In this document: one piece after another, positions 36,966 to 48,366 of the stretch
Layout of the letters: the number at the start of each line of letters is the position of its first letter
Position numbering within the stretch: the stretch's first letter is position 1
Origin: Tomocerus qinae
Lineage: Eukaryota > Arthropoda > Collembola > Entomobryomorpha > Tomoceridae
NCBI GenBank assembly: GCA_020055645.1
Contig: CM034546.1
Span: forward strand, 131,213,875 to 131,277,874
Length of the DNA stretch: 64,000 bases
Direction of reading: 5' to 3'
Position numbers and translations under genes: made by a program
The notes under the pieces: generated by a model
The model's database searches: none
What the model was told of the DNA's origin: nothing
The model's input: the letters and a program-made list of their open reading frames with translations, nothing else

Positions 36966-38540
36966 AAATTATTATTCATTTTAAATGCATTGAGCATTTT
37001 GTGTCTAATCTTCATGTATTGTATTATGTAGTACTGTTATAGTCCTAGGAAAGAGTGGTATTGCCAATGTGGAGTTGCTCTTGGATATGCATTCTGATTG
37101 GGCGTAATTTTTTTGAAATCCAGTCTGCTGATTGACTATTGCTACATCGAATACTTTATAGATTCCCCAGATGGGGGAACTTTAGCAACACTTTGCAATT
37201 TACTACAAAATACAATACACGATATCAATATTATACACATGATGCACACAAAGATTATAACTTTGCAAGGTACAACAACGGAATCATTTGTGAATGTTTA
37301 AATCGGTTTTAAAATTATTATTCATAGTAGAATGAATATGATTCCGTTGTTGTACCTTGCAACATTCATTTTTTGTGTGCATTCTGTATATTATATTATT
37401 GTATTGTATTTTGTACTACTGTTAGTCCCAGCTGGAATGGTATTGCCCATTGCGGATTTGCACTTGGATATGCATTCTGATTGGGCGTAATCTTTTGAAA
37501 TCCAGTCTGCTGATTAACTATTGCTACATCGAATATTTTATAGATTCCCCAGATGGGGGAATTTTAGCAACACTTTGCAATTTACTACAAAATACAATAC
37601 ACCATATGAATATTATACACAGGATGCAGACAAAGATTATAGCTTGGCAAGGTACAACAACGGAGTCATTTGTGATTGTTTGAATCGGTTTTAAAATTAT
37701 TAAAAGTAGAATGAATATGATTCCGTTGTTGTACCTTGCAACATTCATTTTTTGTGTGCATTCTGTGTATTATATTATTGTATTGTATTTTGTACTACTG
37801 TTAGTCCCAGCTGGAATGGTATTGCCCATTGCGGATTTGCACTTGGATATGCATTCTGATTGGGCGTAATCTTTTGAAATCCAGTCTGCTGATTAACTAT
37901 TGCTACATCGAATATTTTATAGATTCCCCAGATGGGGGAATTTTAGCAACACTTTGCAATTTACTACAAAATACAATACACCATATGAATATTATACACA
38001 GGATGCAGACAAAGATTATAGCTTGGCAAGGTACAACAACGGAGTCATTTGTGATTGTTTGAATCGGTTTTAAAATTATTAAAAGCAGAATGAGTATGAT
38101 TCCGTTGTTGTACCTTGCAACATTAATTTTTTGTGTGCATTCTGTGTATTATATTCATGTATTGTATTTTGTAGTACTGTTAGTCCCAGCTAGGAATGGT
38201 ATTGCCCATTGCGGATTTGCACTTGGATATGCATTCTGATTGGGCGTAATTTTTTGAAATCCAGTCTGCTGATTACCTATTGCTACATCGAATATTTTAT
38301 AAATTCCCCAGATGGGGGAATTTCAGCAACACTTTGCAATTTACTACAAAATACAATACACTATATGAATATTATACACAGGATGCACACAAAGATTATA
38401 ACTTTGCAAGGTACAACAACGGAGTCATTTGTGATTGTTTGAATCGGTTTTAAAATTATTAAAAGCAGAATGAGTATGATTCCGTTGTTGTACCTTGCAA
38501 CATTCATTTTTTGTATGCATTCTGTGTATTACATTCATAC

Positions 38541-39100
38541 CAATTGAAGGTCTTCGCATGACACGGCTATAAATGTTGCTCTCATCTTTTCAACAACATA
38601 AAAATGGTTTCCGTGACATTCCAATGTCATAATAACAACAGTGAGCATTGTACCCAAATTCGAGTAAATTTAATTAATTGCATCTATTCTACCAATTAAA
38701 CGGCTCTCACATGACACGGCTATAAATGATGCTCTCATCTTTTTCAACAACATAAAAATGGTTTCAGGCGGACATTCCACATGTCATAATAACAAATGGT
38801 GACATTGCACCCAAATTCGAGTAACTTTAATTTAATTGTATATATTCCACCAATTAAAACGGCCTTCATGACACGGCTATAAATGATGCTCTTACCTTTC
38901 TCAACAACATAAAAATGGTTTTCGCGGACATTCCATGTCATACAACAAATGGTGACATTGTGTCTGGTAACTTGAGTAAATTTAATTAATTGCATTCATT
39001 CCACCAATTAAAACGGCCTCTTTAAGGACACGGCTATAAATGATGCTTCTTACCTTCTCAACAAACAGGTACCATCAATGGACATTCCATAGTCATAATA
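38541..39100. repeat. 154-bp satellite block in the macrosatellite
   Basis: About three to four diverged units with GACACGGCTATAAATG and CAACAACATAAAAATGGTTT replace macrosatellite sequence after unit four. Confidence 0.8.
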
Positions 39101-39193
39101 CCAGCTAGGAATGGTATTGCCCATTGCGGATTTGCACTTGGATATGCATTCTGATTGGGCGTAATTTTTTGAAATCCAGTCTGCTGATTACCT

Positions 39194-40261
39194 GGTTCCC
39201 GGATATATGTGCCAACGGTCAAATGTGCCAATTATTTTTTTCAGAGATTTTGAGAAGTGCCAAAAACAAAAGTGCCAATGAAATTAAATGCCAATGCAAG
39301 TTTAATTAGTCATTGTTAAGTCTCATGTTATGTACAAGGGTATTACTTTGTAAATTATAATCCTATGTGAGTTTAAGTCTTTCATCCTTGATTATTCCGT
39401 CCCACTAAATGTGTACATGCATTTAAATAATCGATAATAATATTAGGTTTTGTGAGATACTGTACAACCTGAAAAGAAATCTTTTCATCAAGCTCCCTGT
39501 ACCTTTTCTTTTGAGGTGTTGCCATTCCGCTGTTAAAGTAAACGATCATAAGCGAACAATTACTTTATTCGCTTTGGAAATGGGACAATAACATCTAAAT
39601 TGATGGATGCGGTTTATTCACTCTAGATAATAATTAAAACCATGATGCCAACTTCCAAGCAATTTGTTGTTCTTAGTACATCTTCTTGTACATGTTTCCA
39701 ATATCTTACGTTTTTAACAACACATGTTTTATATAGGAATACCTGTGCAGGTGTTTCTTTTCAACTACTGGGGCCAAGGCAAATGATAAACAGAAATAAA
39801 TGTAGGTTCACATGACACGGCTATAAATTTTGCTCATCTTACCTTTCAACAACATAAAAATAGTTTCCATGGACATTCCATGTCATAATAACAAATAGTG
39901 ACATTGTACCCAAATTCGAGGTAAATTTTAATTAATTGTATCTATTCTACCAATTAAACAGCCTTCATACGACACGGCTATAAATGATAGCTTATCAGCT
40001 TAGCGTTTACATATCAGCGTATTCAAATTACACAAGGCTTTCTTGATTGATCTAAGTTCGTTAGTCTTCCATTTACTATGAACTACAAATAGAATTGCTA
40101 GAAAAGCATAAATATTTTAGAATATATCATCCAAAGCAAACTTTTGGGATTTTGGCATTAAATGCTTTGGCACTTAAATTTTTGGCACTTTTGAAATTGA
40201 CACTTATGGACATTGAGAGTGCCAATTGGCACTTTTATTTTGGCACTTATATCCGGACACC
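39194..40261. mobile_element. Non-autonomous DNA transposon, 1068 bp, 8-bp target duplication
   Basis: GATTACCT occurs at 39186-39193 and again at 40262-40269, inside what is otherwise one continuous 380-bp macrosatellite unit (CTGCTGATTACCTATTGC). The element ends are GGTTCCCGGATATATGTGCC and, inverted, GGTGTCCGGATATAAGTGCC (17 of 20 match). Both subterminal regions are crowded with AGTGCCAA / TTGGCACT motifs in opposite orientation. No transposase is present. Its interior (39800-39990) contains one or two copies of the 154-bp satellite. 8-bp duplications fit hAT, P or related superfamilies; the ends match none I can name. Confidence 0.88.
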
Positions 40262-40678
40262 GATTACCTATTGCTACATCGAATATTTTATAAATTCCCC
40301 AGATGGGGAAATTTCAGCAACACTTTGCAATTTACTACAAAATACAATACACTATATGAATATTATACACAGGATGCACACAAAGATTATAACTTTGCAA
40401 GGTACAATAACGGAGTCATTTGTGATTGTTTGAATCGGTTTAAAATTATTAAAAGTAGAATGAATATGATTCCGTTGTTGTACCTTGCAACATTCATTTT
40501 TTGTGTGCATTCTGTGTATTATATTATTGTATTGTATTTTGTACTACTGTTAGTCCCAGCTGGAATGGTATTGCCCATTGCGGATTTGCACTTGGATATG
40601 CATTCTGATTGGGCGTAATCTTTTGAAATCCAGTCTGCTGATTAACTATTGCTACATCGAATATTTTATAGATTCCCC

Positions 40679-40812
40679 AATTAAACTTGGCCTTCACATG
40701 ACACACTTGCCACTAAATGTTGCTCTCATCTTTTTCAACAACATAAAAATGGTTTCCATGGACATTCCATGTCATAGCAACTAAATAGTGACATTGTATC
40801 CAAATTCGAGTT
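40679..40812. repeat. Single 154-bp satellite segment patched into a macrosatellite unit
   Basis: Within one 380-bp unit the sequence passes from GATTCCCC directly to AATTAAACTTGGCCTTCACA and leaves at AAATTCGAG|TTACTACAAAATAC. It replaces the stretch between CCCCAGATGGGG and CAATTTACTAC. It is a substitution, not a simple insertion. Confidence 0.8.
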
Positions 40813-42379
40813 ACTACAAAATACAATACACCATATGAATATTATACACAGGATGCAGACAAAGATTATAGCTTGGCAAGGTACAACAACGGAGTCATTT
40901 GTGATTGTTTGAATCGGTTTTAAAATTATTAAAAGTAGAATGAATATGATTCCGTTGTTGTACTTTGCAACATTCATTTTTTGTGCATTCTGTGTATTAT
41001 ATTATTGTATTGTATTTTGTACTACTGTTAGTCCCAGCTGGAATGGTATTGCCCATTGCGGATTTGCACTTGGATATGCATTCTGATTGGGCGTAATCTT
41101 TTGAAATCCAGTCTGCTGATTAACTATTGCTACATCGAATATTTTATAGATTCCCCAGATGGGGGAATTTTAGCAACACTTTGCAATTTACTACAAAATA
41201 CAATACACCATATGAATATTATACACAGGATGCAGACAAAGATTATAGCTTGGCAAGGTACAACAACGGAGTCATTTGTGATTGTTTGAATCGGTTTTAA
41301 AATTATTAAAAGCAGAATGAGTATGATTCCGTTGTTGTACCTTGCAACATTAATTTTTTGTGTGCATTCTGTGTATTATATTCATGTATTGTATTTTGTA
41401 GTACTGTTAGTCCCAGCTAGGAATGGTATTGCCCATTGCGGATTTGCACTTGGATATGCATTCTGATTGGGCGTAATTTTTTGAAATCCAGTCTGCTGAT
41501 TACCTATTGCTACATCGAATATTTTATAAATTCCCCAGATGGGGGAATTTCAGCAACACTTTGCAATTTACTACAAAATACAATACACTATATGAATATT
41601 ATACACAGGATGCACACAAAGATTATAACTTTGCAAGGTACAACAACGGAGTCATTTGTGATTGTTTGAATCGGTTTTAAAATTATTAAAAGCAGAATGA
41701 GTATGATTCCGTTGTTGTACCTTGCAACATTCATTTTTTGTATGCATTCTGTGTATTACATTCATGTATTGTATTTTGTAGTACTGTTAGTCCCAGCTAG
41801 GAATGGTATTGCCCATTGCGGATTTGCACTTGGATATGCATTCTGATTGGGCGTAATTTTTTGAAATCCAGTCTGCTGATTACCTATTGCTACATCGAAT
41901 ATTTTATAAATTCCCCAGATGGGGAAATTTCAGCAACACTTTGCAATTTACTACAAAATACAATACACTATATGAATATTATACACAGGATGCACACAAA
42001 GATTATAACTTTGCAAGGTACAATAACGGAGTCATTTGTGATTGTTTGAATCGGTTTTAAAATTATTAAAAGCAGAATTAATATGATTCCGTTGTTGTAC
42101 CTTGCAACATTAATTTTTTGTGTGCATTCTGTGTATTATATTCACGTATTGTATTTTGTAGTACTTCGAATATTTTATAGATTCCCCAGATGGGTAATTT
42201 TAGTAACACTTTGCAATTTAATACAAAATACAATACACTATATTAATATTATTATACACAGGATGCACACAAAGATTACAACTTTGCAAGATACAACAAC
42301 GGAGTCATTTGTTAATGTTTGAATCGGTTTAAAATTATTAAAAGTAGAATGAATATGATTCCGTTGTTGTACCTATCTT

Positions 42380-43145
42380 TCCTATCTTTCCTGTACAAAC
42401 GATGTTAGTTCGGGGGGACAATAGCTCTACCAGATTCATTTTTTTCCCACATACATTTTAGCATGTAATATTATTATCACCATCGTATGCTACACTTTCT
42501 GCAGTGCGTACTCAACTCTATGAATAATAAAGTGTAGCTTAGGATGGTGATAATAATGTTATATGCTAAAATGTATGTAGTACTGTTAGAATTATCAATT
42601 AGCGACCTTTTTCAAATAATAACCGCAGTGAAAATCGTCTCTGATTGGTGGATGCATTTTTAAAACTGACCAATCAGAACACAGAATTCCATGACAAAAT
42701 ATAATTGTCAATTATAATAATGATTTTCATAAATCATTCGCATGGGAAATATTTATTTCAAAACTGAACTTTGAACTCAACCCACTGCCAACGACTGTAC
42801 CAATAAATATTCCCCCTGAGAATGTTTATGAAAGTCGTAAACTTTTGAAATGAAATACTATGATCTGATTTGTCAGAATGCATTTGGTAGAGCTAACGAT
42901 ACTAAACCTTATAGCTGGAAAGTCAGCATTGGGTCTAGAATCTAGACAATCTTTTCCACGGTTTTACATGAGTCAGTCTGTCTAAAGACTAATGTATATG
43001 TCACAGAAGATTTGTACAGACCGGACATATGCAAAATGCCTAGGATATGTAAAGTGGAAAGCCAAAATTTTGATTATTAACGAACCTAACCTAATATAAA
43101 ACATTTAGTTGAATGTCAAATGTACCTTCATGTAGTTTGATTGAT
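42380..43145. other. Noncoding stretch with two small inverted repeats
   Basis: No gene was recognised. A MITE-like hairpin lies at 42450-42576: CATACATTTTAGCATGTAAT pairs with ATGTTATATGCTAAAATGTATG, with inner GATGGTGATAATAAT stems. A weaker inverted pair (TTTTCATAAAT / ATGTTTATGAAAG) lies around 42730-42835. Confidence 0.6.
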
Positions 43146-43464
43146 CAGGCATACAGAAAATGTTTTTCTGCCCGGTAACCAAAATATTTTGGGCTTCCCT
43201 TTTCGGGCTTCCCGGTAACCAGGTTAGGGCAGCCAACAATCGTTGCCTGCCCGGTAACTACGTTAGGTCTTGGGTTCGCAAGTCCACATTTGTTATTATA
43301 AAATCTGTTCAGTCGGGCAGCGATTACGAGGGCTGCCTGCCCGATTTTACAAAATTACTGCCCGCCGGGAGGGCAGCGCTTCGCGCTGCCTGCCCGGTAA
43401 CCGAATATTTTTTTTGCCTGCCCGGTAACGAGGTTACCGAAAAATTACATTTTCTGTATGCCTG
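43146..43464. mobile_element. hAT-type MITE, 319 bp
   Basis: The ends CAGGCATACAGAAAATGT and ACATTTTCTGTATGCCTG are perfect 18-bp inverted repeats, flanked by the 8-bp duplication TGATTGAT (43138-43145 and 43465-43472). Ends starting CAGG with 8-bp duplications are typical of hAT. Inside, GCCCGGTAAC occurs about six times, and GGGCAGCGCTTCGCGCTGCC is palindromic. The predicted short frame is not a gene. Confidence 0.9.
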
Positions 43465-43555
43465 TGATTGATTTTACTTTTTGTTAAAAATTTAGATCTG
43501 GAAACTTATTGGATTAGTTCATTTAATTGAACATCTGTATTTTTTAATACAAATT

Positions 43556-43775
43556 ATATTGATCCTTCGGGACAATATTCAGCTGATCCTTCGGGACAGT
43601 ATTTCACTGATCCTTCGGGACAGTATTTAACTGATCCTTCGGGACAGTATTTAACTGATCCTTCGGGGCTGTATTTAACTGATCCTTCGGGACAGTATTT
43701 AACTCATCCTTCGGGACAGTATTTAACTGATCCTTCGGGACAGTATTTAACTGACCCTTCGGGACAGTTTTGAGT
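43556..43775 (+). repeat. 24-bp minisatellite upstream of the Helitron Rep frame
   Basis: About nine tandem units of CTGATCCTTCGGGACAGTATTTAA end 25 bases before the Rep start codon. The opposite-strand frame of TVPKDQLN repeats is an artefact of the array. Confidence 0.9.
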
Positions 43776-43798
43776 CTTCTAGAAATACTGACATCAAA

Positions 43799-46440
43799 AT
43801 GTCGGGAAGGCAAAAGCGATCCGCGCAGGCTACAAAGGAAGTCCAAGCCAAGCGAATGCGGGAACGCAGAGCGAATCAAAGTGCTGAGCAAAAAGCTCAA
43901 CAACGTGCACAAAACGCTCAACAAAAGGCTCAAGCTAGAGTCAATTATACTGATGAGCAAATAGCTCAACAGCGTGCACAAAACGCACAACAAAAGGCTC
44001 AAGCTAGAGCCAATTATACTGATGAGCAAATAGCTCAACAACGTGCACAAAACGCACAACAAATGGCTCAAGCTAGAGCCAATTATACTGATGAGCAAAT
44101 AGCTCAACAACGTGCACAAAACACACAACAAATGGCTCAAGCTAGAGCCAATTATACCGATGAGCAAACAGTGCAAAGAAATTCTGTTGCAAGACTGCAA
44201 AAACAACAGAGAGTAGGAAGAATCTCCAATACTACTTTTAAAAAGGCCCGCATTTGTAAAAATGACAATGTTGTTGTAGATCTTCACTCTTTGGGTCCAA
44301 TGAATTGCAAATGCAGTTCATGCGGGTCTTTAAATTTTCGACATGAATTACCGTCGAGAAATAAAGGTGACAATGCAGATCTCACTTACTGTTGCCACAA
44401 AGGCAAAGTAGAATTGGATCCTGTTATGTGCCCGCCTATAATAAAAAACCTGTTGCAAGTAAATGCAGAGGATTCAGATGACCTTAAAAAGGTCAAAAAG
44501 AACTTTATGGATAACATCCGTAATTTTAATAATGCTTTAGCATTTGCTTCGATGGGAGGGCAGTATAAGCCTCCCAGTAATGTCACTATTGGCAATGGGC
44601 CTTATTGTTTTAAAGTCCACGGAATGGTTTACCATATGACATCAAAACGGGCCTACCCTGCCGATGGGAAGGTACCAGTGTATACTCAGCTGTACATGCT
44701 GGATACTTCCTTATTAGCCGCCGAAGCTCGGATGAATCATCCTTCTAATCAAAAGTGCCATAAGCCAACTATGGTAGATTTATCTGCTTGGATGGGTCAA
44801 AATAACCAACTCGCTAGCACATACAAAATGCTGCGAGATGTTGAAATGGCGCAGATTAAAAAATTTAATCAGCCAATTCCAGAATTGGTGCTTTCGTTTT
44901 CTGTTACTTCTGAAAATGATAGGAGACGATATAACGCTCCGACTTCAAATGAGATAGCGGTTGTGTTTGAAGCAAACGAGGAGGGAGAACCTCCATATAA
45001 TAGAGACATATGTGTCTACAACAAATTTACAAATGAGACACAGCAGCTCAAATTCTATGACCCTAAGTGTGATCCAATGGTGTATCCACTTTTATATCCT
45101 TATGGAACTCTAGGTTGGCATAAGGATTTAATGAATAAATTTGGGAAAAGAATAACCCAGATGATGTATTACAGTCACTTACTGGCTATACGAGATGAAT
45201 TTAATCATTTCATCTCTGCCGGAAAATTAACTCAGCAATTTATTGTTGACGCATATTGCAAAACAGAAGCAAACCGTTTGCATTTTATAGAAGAAAATCA
45301 ACCCAAGTTACGGATTGAAAGTTATCGTGGTTTAATGGACCAATTGCGCAGAGTCCAAACTGAGACAGGTGCTGAGGCCGGTAAGATGATAATCTTGCCA
45401 TCATCTTTTCAAGGAGGACCTAGGAGTCAAGTCCAGAATTTCCAGGATGCAATGGGAATTGTTAGAAAGTTTGGAAAGCCAGACCTTTTCATTACAATGA
45501 CCTGCAATCCTAAGTGGCATGAAATAAATGACAACCTTAATGGTTGCAGTATTGAAAATAGACCTGATTTGGTCGCTAAAGTCTTTAATGGAAAAGTTAA
45601 AGAACTTCTAGAAGATATTACGAAAAAGTATATATTTGGTCGCGTAACTGCTTACGTGTATGTAATTGAATTTCAAAAACGCGGACTTCCTCATTTGCAC
45701 ATGTTGCTTATGCTAGAAAATGACCAAAAGCCTCGAACTGCCGAGGATATTGATACATTTGTCTGGGCAGAAATTCCAGATAGAAATAAGGATCCTGATC
45801 TTTATGAAATTGTCAGAAAGAACATGATTCATGGTCCGTGTGGATATAAATGCATGGACGAAAAAGGGATGTGTTCAAAACAATTTCCAAAAGAGTTTCA
45901 AGAAGAAACCCGAAATAATGATAAAGGATACCCAAAGTACCAAAGCCGTGCTGGCCAAAAAGCTATTGTTAAAGCCAGAGAAATAGACAATTCATGGGTT
46001 GTACCATACAATCCTTATCTTTTAAAAAAGTACAATTGTCATATCAATGTCGAAATTTGCAACTCTGTTCAGAGTGTGAAATACCTTTTTAAATATGTTT
46101 ACAAAGGTCACGATGCTGCAAGTGTTAAAATCACTGAAAAAGGTGACCAACAACGCATACTTAACCATAACGAGGTTAAAGACTACTTGGATACACGCTA
46201 TGTTAGTGCTCCAGAAGCCATGTGGCGACTTAATGGATATAAGATGCACGACCAGTCGCATCATATTGTTCGATTGGCAATTCATTTAGAGAACTGCCAA
46301 GGCGTTTGTTTCAAATCTGGAAACGAGCAAGCAGCTTTGGAAAGAGCTCTTTTAAAGGAAACCACACTTACAGCTTGGTTTAAATTGAATGAAACAGATG
46401 AAAATGCAAGACAGTATTTGTATACTGAAATACCTATGCA
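43799..46440 (+). pseudogene. Helitron Rep endonuclease portion (N-terminal ~880 codons)
   Basis: Starts MSGRQKRSAQATKEVQ. Four tandem copies of a 23-residue Gln/Ala-rich repeat (YTDEQIAQQRAQNAQQ..., 69 bp at DNA level) probably form a coiled coil. A Cys-rich patch follows (CKCSSCGSLNFRHEL), then the Helitron N-like domain (YPLLYPYGTLGWH). The Rep nuclease has the two-His motif (RGLPHLHMLLML), FITMTCNPKWHE and the tyrosine motif (KYLFKYVYKG). Rep nicks single-stranded DNA to start rolling-circle transposition. The frame is open to the P-like insertion, after which a stop arises in inserted DNA. Excising that insertion and one target copy rejoins EIPMH to YVFHQNP in frame. Confidence 0.93.
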
Positions 46441-46906
46441 CAAGATTTATAAACCGTAGTTTCCATGAACACTGACAGGTTGGCTTGTCAGGACGATGAA
46501 AAATAAAAAATCACTTTTTTCCTCCTGGACCCAATTTTCCCCCAATTTGAGTCCAGATCACCGATACCGACTATGTCGAATGTCATAATGACTATGTCAA
46601 GTTACAATGTCGAAATGCGGATTAAATTAAATTTCCTAATGATTTGTGGCTTAGAGGAAAATAGTTCAGGAAAAGATGTCCCACAAATCGGTCACAGCTC
46701 TTGTTTTTTCAGAAACACCCCTCTCTATATAATATTCTTTTATCTTATACAATAATAATAATAGCTCTCCAATAATAATAATCATACTACACAAAGCAAG
46801 CAAAACAAAAATCATTATTCAACAAATACAGCAAAAATTTACTAATTACATTTTAAACGATACAAACAGACATACAAGTATTATAAATCAAATATTAAGC
46901 GAAATA

Positions 46907-47693
46907 TTATCCACTAGTGTTTTCACACGAGCCTTTCCAATCATCTAGCATCTCTTTTTCACTTACACCAAATAAGGAATCCCACTCTTGTTGCATCTCA
47001 GATTCACTCATTATGTGCGCATCTATTTCGTCTACTTCTTCTGAATCAGGAACATGTGATCTTAGGAAATGGATGATTTTGTTTCTTCTTTGAAACTTCT
47101 TTGAGTTTAACTGCCTGTTCACATACTTGATCCTAATGAAAATTCTGGTTTTAGCATACATACCAATAAGTTTTTCTGAAATATTCGGAAAAGACTCTGT
47201 TAATTTTGACTGTAAAAGTTCCAGAACTTTTTCACCCCGATACAAACCGTATTTGTCTCCTTTCTCTCGAAACAAGTGCAGAAAAACTTGTTCAAATTGC
47301 ATAAATGTATTCAAAAAATTTTCTGTTTAGTCAAAATCATTTTTAATTGTTTTTCCGAGAAAATCGTTTCGGAGTTTGCAAGTACTTCGGACTTTGCAGT
47401 TTTGTACATGGTTATGCATTCCGTTTTTTTCGGCTTAGTTCATCTTGCAGTAGTTTTACTTTATCACTCAAAGCTTTCAATCTGCCTGTTTCCCGAAGTC
47501 GCTTTAATCTGTCCTTTCTAATCTTCCTGGCCTTAGCTTGTCTACAAGATTTTATTATCTGTTTTAAACGATTTGTTTCATCCTCGATATCAGGAGACAT
47601 AGTTGTGTTGTGATTTGTGGCAATCTGCGAATGACCTTCTATGACCTCCGGATGGGGCGACAAATCATTTTCATTTTCAAAACTAATGAACAA
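46907..47693 (-). CDS. C-terminal fragments of a P-like transposase-related protein
   Basis: Two minus-strand frames. 47412-47693 is charged and helical (KARKIRKDRLKRLRETGRLK), probably a coiled coil for dimerisation. 46907-47314 holds KLIGMYAKTRIFIRIKYVN followed by a basic stretch and an acidic tail, a pattern I associate with the C-terminus of THAP/P-element transposase-like proteins. They are probably exons of the same transcript as the THAP exon at 47944-48198, but the exact splice joints are not certain. The RNase H-like core expected between them is absent. Confidence 0.6.
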
Positions 47694-47928
47694 AACCCTA
47701 TTAATATGTAGTTTTAGTTTTTATACTCGAATTTCTGGTTATTACGTGATCTTAATGACTATCCCATTGTCAAGCTGTGCTACGAAGTACTTATGATCGT
47801 TGCCAGATGTAGGAAGCTTAATAGTAAACTGATGTTGAGGCAGTGGTAGTCCTAATAATTATTAACAGTAATAGTAACGGTTGCATTAAGTTGGATAGAT
47901 TTGTATATCTATACGTAAGTAATAATTA

Positions 47929-48198
47929 TTAGCTACCTTTCAAAAATAATGCCGGTGTAGCTCTTGACTTAAGTATTTTTCTACCTCTTGTGTCTGTCTT
48001 AAAGTTTTGACTCGAAAAATGTCGATTACATATACGTCGACATTCTTTTCCGGAACTATTTTCCTCTAAGCCACAAATGGAGAGCCATTGTTTGCGAATT
48101 TCCAAATCATTAGGTAATCTATGCAAAGAGTAAAGGTTTGTAAGATTTCCTTTTAGTCTCCGAGCGTTGGGACACCCTTTGATAGCGCATTTCGACAT
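47929..48198 (-). CDS. THAP domain (DNA-binding) exon of the P-like element
   Basis: ATG at 48198 begins MSKCAIKGCPNARRL. The C-x4-C ... C-x2-H zinc ligands are complete (CAIKGC, then CRRICNRHF), the invariant Trp is present (RKQWLSICGLEE), and the end matches the AVPTLF-type box as ATPALFL. A splice donor (AAAG|GTAGCT) follows near 47940. THAP domains bind transposon ends or host promoters. It lies ~30 bp inside the right TIR, as expected for the first exon. Confidence 0.88.
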   Translation of the reverse strand: MSKCAIKGCPNARRLKGNLTNLYSLHRLPNDLEIRKQWLSICGLEENSSGKECRRICNRHFSSQNFKTDTRGRKILKSRATPALFLKGS

Positions 48199-48366
48199 TG
48201 TAACTTATTTAATTAATTATGCAACAGTCGGTATCGGTGACCTGGACTCAAATTGGGGGAAAATTGGGTCCAGGAGGAAAAAAGTGATTTTTTATTTTTC
48301 ATCGTTCTGACAAGCCAACCTGTCAGTGTTCATGGAAACTACGGTTTATAAATCTTGACCTATGCA

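Larger units (their letters stand above)
37060..42375 (+). repeat. 380-bp macrosatellite built of hairpin units (~10 copies)
   Basis: The unit (GATTTGCACTTGGATATGCA ... ) repeats every 379-380 bp at 37450, 37829, 38209, then at 40578, 41056, 41436 and 41816, with partial units at 37070, 39100, 40262 and 42160. Each unit holds a large inverted repeat: TACTACAAAATACAATACA ... GGTACAACAACGGA on one side is complemented by TCCGTTGTTGTACC ... TGTATTGTATTTTGTACTAC on the other, giving ~90-bp arms and a ~60-bp loop. The repeated 77-residue frames follow the period and show no coding constraint. 37690-38540 and 40930-41780 are nearly identical blocks, indicating a higher-order duplication. Confidence 0.9.
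46441..48357 (-). mobile_element. P-like (THAP) DNA transposon, 1917 bp, inside the Helitron
   Basis: 132-bp terminal inverted repeats (46441-46572 and 48226-48357) start CAAGATTTATAAACCGTAG and differ at two positions. The flanking duplication is ACCTATGCA (46432-46440 and 48358-48366), 9 bp as aligned or 8 bp if one end base belongs to the element. It encodes a THAP domain and two further fragments on the minus strand but no complete catalytic core. The left end carries scrambled remains of the THAP exon (CTTAGAGGAAAATAGTTC near 46650), so the element is internally rearranged and probably moved with help from an autonomous relative. Confidence 0.88.

Noticed and set aside
37450..42049. Repeated 77-residue frames considered as a tandem gene family
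   Set aside because: The frames follow the 380-bp satellite period, include the hairpin arms, and show no recognisable domain or conserved splice or start context.
43604..44287. 227-residue minus-strand frame with TVPKDQLN repeats
   Set aside because: Antisense of the 24-bp minisatellite and of the Helitron Rep coding repeats.
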